DNA of 5,847 nucleotides from an uncultured Bdellovibrio sp. (GTDB taxonomy: Bacteria > Bdellovibrionota > Bdellovibrionia > Bdellovibrionales > Bdellovibrionaceae): assembly GCA_946480995.1 (NCBI GenBank), contig CAMLMF010000184.1:1-5847 (forward strand). Reading direction: 5' to 3'. Shown here in pieces: positions 3,559-5,847 of the stretch. How positions within the stretch are numbered: position 1 is the first letter of the stretch; every line of letters starts with the position of its first letter. The position numbers and the translations under genes were made by a program. The notes below the pieces were generated by a model. That model worked only from the letters and a program-made list of their open reading frames with translations. It searched no databases and was not told where the DNA came from.

Positions 3559-5847
3559 TCTAAAACTGTTGCTGTTCCATCAGCGCCATTCAAGGTCCCT
3601 GATGCTCCGATTTCAGAGCCACCACCTGACACTGACAACCAAGTATTAATATTTGCATCACTCAATGTTGAGTTTTGATATTCAATATAAATACGACCGC
3701 CACCGCCGGCGCCGCCGTCATCTTTACTGTCGTTTGAGTTTTCTAACTGGATCCCGCCACCGCGAGCAAAAATCTGTGGTGTACCACTGAATGCGTCCGT
3801 AGAAATTGTGTTCGCAACCAAACGAATCGCGCCACCGGACCCACCGCCACCACTTTCACAAGGAAAAGCAGGATTATTCGGGTTGTTGTTTTGACCTTCA
3901 CCACCATTAGCTTCGATCATACCACCGGCATTTAAAATCAATGACGACGCTGTGATATACACGCCACCGCCACCAGTCCCGCCAGCGCAACTATTTGTCC
4001 CAGAGCCACCGCCTGAACCAATAACCTTGCTGCTCAAACTTGCAATTCCATAAGTGGCTCCGGCATTAGACGAACTTGCTGAAGCTCCGCCAAGTCCTCC
4101 GAAAGAAGCTCCACCACCCGCTTTATACCAAAGGCTTTGTCCTGCTCCCAAGCCGCTGGAACCGATGTAGCCTTTGCTGTTGGTGGAAACTTTTCCGCCA
4201 CTGCGAACATCCAAAGTGTTTACTTCTAAGTTAAGAATATTTGCCAAAGAAGATTTATTCGCTGTGTGAGTCAAGATCCCGCCTGCTTGCACGATGATGT
4301 CATGATATTTAACCAGATCAACTCCAGATACCGACAGAACTCCACCAGATTGAATATTGATATCTCCACCATGGACACCTAAAGAATATCCTGGAAATCT
4401 TGCATTTCCGCCTCTGATTAATGGGAAGTTTAAGTTGTTGCTTAAAAAGTCAAAGGTCGCTCCCTTACGAACACCGATCGCAGTTTTTGCAGCCTCGGAA
4501 GAGTTCGCGCCAATCGTAATGCTATCAAAGGCCTCATTTGTAAATAGCTCCGTGTAAGCATTCATCGACAGCGGGGTATCGACATTTGATATGAACAAGG
4601 CCCCATTCGTCGCACCAGGATATTTTCTATAAATGGTTCCCGCAGAGGCAGGGTAAGTTGCTAAACTTGCAGCACCTCCTCGCGCGACAATCGGCAAACT
4701 TGGAAACGAATTCGTCGTAGTTACTTTGACTGAAACTCGTCCACCACCGCCCGCTGCCATTTCTGAAGTTTCAGAAACTTTCGTTCCGCCGTTTGCCATG
4801 ATGCTTCCGGTTGCACCAGAAAGAGTCACAACATCGATGTTCACCGCACCACCAGAGCCAGCACCACCACAAACATATCCACTCGAAACGCAATCAGTCC
4901 CTGTCCCATTTGCTGAAATCAATCCATTTAAAGTAAGTGTGTTTGCGTTTATTTTTACAAAGCCTCCGCCGGATCCCGATCTTTGAAGAGAATCCGCGTT
5001 GAGTCCTCCCGCACTTCCCAAATCGCTTGGGTTTTTGATTGAGCCATAGGTCGTTCCAGAACAGCTTGTTTGGCCTGGATTTCCCATGCCGCCATGACTA
5101 CCCCCCGCTGAGCGCAATGTACCGTATTGCGCACAACCTGCCCCGGGACCTGCACCTAAAGAATAACCTTTTCCATCGACATTAATTTTTCCGCCCGCCT
5201 GCAGATCTAAGCTCGCGACATCCAGCTGAGCCCAATAAGACTGAGAAGCGCCATTAGATGAGTGTGTTAAAACACCACCAGATTCAATCACCATGTTTGT
5301 AAACTCGTTGACCACGGCACCACGGCGAATCTCAAGAACACCGCCACTTTTAATATTTAAAGTTCCGCCAGAGTTTGCTGTTCCCGACAAAATAAGACGG
5401 TAATCAAGATTTGAAGAGATCTTGGCCGTTTCACCCGTTTTAATCTCCACCGTCGACGAAGGATCAATTTGAATCCCATCAAAATCAGCGCCGTTAGGAA
5501 GTGGCGTTGAAACGCGCTCATCAGTACCTGCAAAACCGGCATTCTTGACTACAAAATATCCTTTTGGATCAGAGGCTTTTTTATAAAATATTGTCCCCGC
5601 AGCGCCATAGGCATCATTGGTTCCCATTCCACCATTTGCGACAACCTTTGTACTACTTACAGCAGAAGCTAAAGTTACTGGCCCACCGGTTCCATCATAT
5701 GTATCGTAATGAATTGCGATTCGACCACCAGCCCCAGATTCATAGGTATTTCCTGAACCACCTTGAGCAGAAAGTTTAAAATTATTATCTGCGATTTTAA
5801 GAACACCGCCAGGAGATGTCCCCCAAACGTTGATATTTATTGTTCCG
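3546..5847 (-). CDS. Giant Gly-rich repeat surface/exported protein, beta-helix-like (partial, 5' end outside window)
   Basis: The frame is open from the right edge to the TAA at 3546-3548, giving at least 766 residues; the true start is outside. A Met at 5627 is internal, because the upstream 73 codons continue the same repeat pattern. The protein is rich in Gly, Ser, Asn and Ala and has very few charged clusters. It is built of tandem modules. Each runs in this order: GTI(F/Y) segment; beta-helix-like rungs (for example TLNIKSGGVLEI and DINIQSGGVLSV); a GG(V/I)LTH motif; SGGK-like strand with KGY and GAG; an SxGGxG loop ending in TYG; GSGGG; a strand ending in ANG; and AGGGGR(V/I) followed by an alternating strand. 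This resembles large adhesin-like Gly-rich extracellular proteins of environmental bacteria, but I cannot name the family. The visible end, ATVLDTVP, carries no LPXTG motif, autotransporter barrel or hydrophobic anchor. Six Cys are present, all in Gly-rich loops. It is upstream of the FKBP lipoprotein and barrel genes, probably in one operon. Surface location is inferred. Confidence 0.85.
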   Translation of the reverse strand, partial: GTININVWGTSPGGVLKIADNNFKLSAQGGSGNTYESGAGGRIAIHYDTYDGTGGPVTLASAVSSTKVVANGGMGTNDAYGAAGTIFYKKASDPKGYFVVKNAGFAGTDERVSTPLPNGADFDGIQIDPSSTVEIKTGETAKISSNLDYRLILSGTANSGGTLNIKSGGVLEIRRGAVVNEFTNMVIESGGVLTHSSNGASQSYWAQLDVASLDLQAGGKINVDGKGYSLGAGPGAGCAQYGTLRSAGGSHGGMGNPGQTSCSGTTYGSIKNPSDLGSAGGLNADSLQRSGSGGGFVKINANTLTLNGLISANGTGTDCVSSGYVCGGAGSGGAVNIDVVTLSGATGSIMANGGTKVSETSEMAAGGGGRVSVKVTTTNSFPSLPIVARGGAASLATYPASAGTIYRKYPGATNGALFISNVDTPLSMNAYTELFTNEAFDSITIGANSSEAAKTAIGVRKGATFDFLSNNLNFPLIRGGNARFPGYSLGVHGGDINIQSGGVLSVSGVDLVKYHDIIVQAGGILTHTANKSSLANILNLEVNTLDVRSGGKVSTNSKGYIGSSGLGAGQSLWYKAGGGASFGGLGGASASSSNAGATYGIASLSSKVIGSGGGSGTNSCAGGTGGGGVYITASSLILNAGGMIEANGGEGQNNNPNNPAFPCESGGGGSGGAIRLVANTISTDAFSGTPQIFARGGGIQLENSNDSKDDGGAGGGGRIYIEYQNSTLSDANINTWLSVSGGGSEIGASGTLNGADGTATVLDTVP
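3600..4640 (-). repeat. Protein repeat module B (last complete module, about 347 residues)
   Basis: This module runs from the GTIYRK segment (Gly codon at 4640) to just before the terminal GTLNG segment (Gly codon at 3599). It shares anchors with the module before it: GGILTHTAN near 4283 matches GGVLTHSSN near 5279 (332 residues apart), and AGGGGRIYIEY (Arg at 3695) matches AGGGGRVSVKV (Arg at 4739; 348 residues apart). Similarity is visible only at protein level; Gly codons are mixed, so the duplication is old. Confidence 0.7.
4641..5597 (-). repeat. Protein repeat module A (complete module, 319 residues)
   Basis: This module runs from AGTIFYK (Gly codon at 5597) to the start of module B. 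Its order of motifs matches module B one for one: NIKSGGVLEI, GGVLTHSSN, GGKINVDGKGY, GAGPGAG, GGSHGGMG, TYGS, SGGGFVKI, ANG, SGGAVNI and AGGGGRV. The residues before it (5847-5600) are the tail of a preceding module with GGRIAIHY (Arg at 5723; 328 residues before the Arg at 4739) and VVANGG. At least one more unit therefore lies beyond the window edge. Confidence 0.7.

Noticed and set aside
3700..4120. Runs of CCACCGCC-like triplets as a DNA-level tandem repeat or slippage tract
   Set aside because: They are the complement of Gly codons using mixed synonymous codons, with no constant period at DNA level.
4726..4986. A Pro-rich plus-strand frame opposite the Gly-rich protein
   Set aside because: Runs of Pro arise directly from the complement of Gly codons. 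There is no start context or independent support.
3546..5627. Treating the Met at 5627 as the true start of the Gly-rich protein
   Set aside because: The frame is open to the window edge, the 73 upstream codons continue the same repeat motifs (GGVLKI, GGRIAIHY, VVANGG), and no signal peptide or ribosome-binding site precedes the Met.

Overview
The window comes from a Gram-negative bacterium with an outer membrane and moderate GC content. It carries two predicted C-terminal membrane beta-barrel proteins, an exported FKBP-type lipoprotein, a periplasmic solute-binding protein and a very large Gly/Ser/Asn-rich exported-type repeat protein. This mix, with weak Shine-Dalgarno signals at several genes, would suit a Bdellovibrio-like or related environmental lineage. 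That placement is an impression from gene content, not a demonstrated assignment. No RNA genes, CRISPR arrays, insertion sequences or phage genes were found.

Layout, left to right. Positions 1-202 (minus) hold the N-terminus of a family 3 type periplasmic solute-binding protein cut by the window edge. A 164-base AT-rich divergent region (203-366) separates it from a plus-strand gene (367-1437). That gene encodes an exported protein with a long Pro/Ser-rich linker and a C-terminal beta-barrel-like domain. It converges, with only 10 bases between stop codons, on a minus-strand series that fills the rest of the window. In transcription order this series is: a giant Gly-rich repeat protein (5847 down to 3546, 5' end outside the window), a Mip/FkpA-like FKBP lipoprotein (3498-2797), and a beta-barrel protein with an Ig-like N-terminal domain (2788-1448).

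The three minus-strand genes look like one operon. The gap between the repeat protein and the FKBP gene is 47 bases and holds a long inverted repeat. The gap between the FKBP and barrel genes is 8 bases, and the Shine-Dalgarno of the barrel gene overlaps the FKBP stop codon. A plausible but unproven reading is that the FKBP lipoprotein assists folding in the periplasm and the barrel protein anchors, displays or helps export the large repeat protein. The repeat protein contains two complete tandem modules of about 330-350 residues plus the tail of an earlier one. Each module combines beta-helix-like rungs with Gly-rich loops.

Points most worth a second look are the three-gene combination itself, the substituted FKBP active site (Tyr, Asp, Trp and Tyr pocket positions all changed), the 9-bp inverted repeat between genes one and two of the operon, and two small hairpins at the convergent gene ends.
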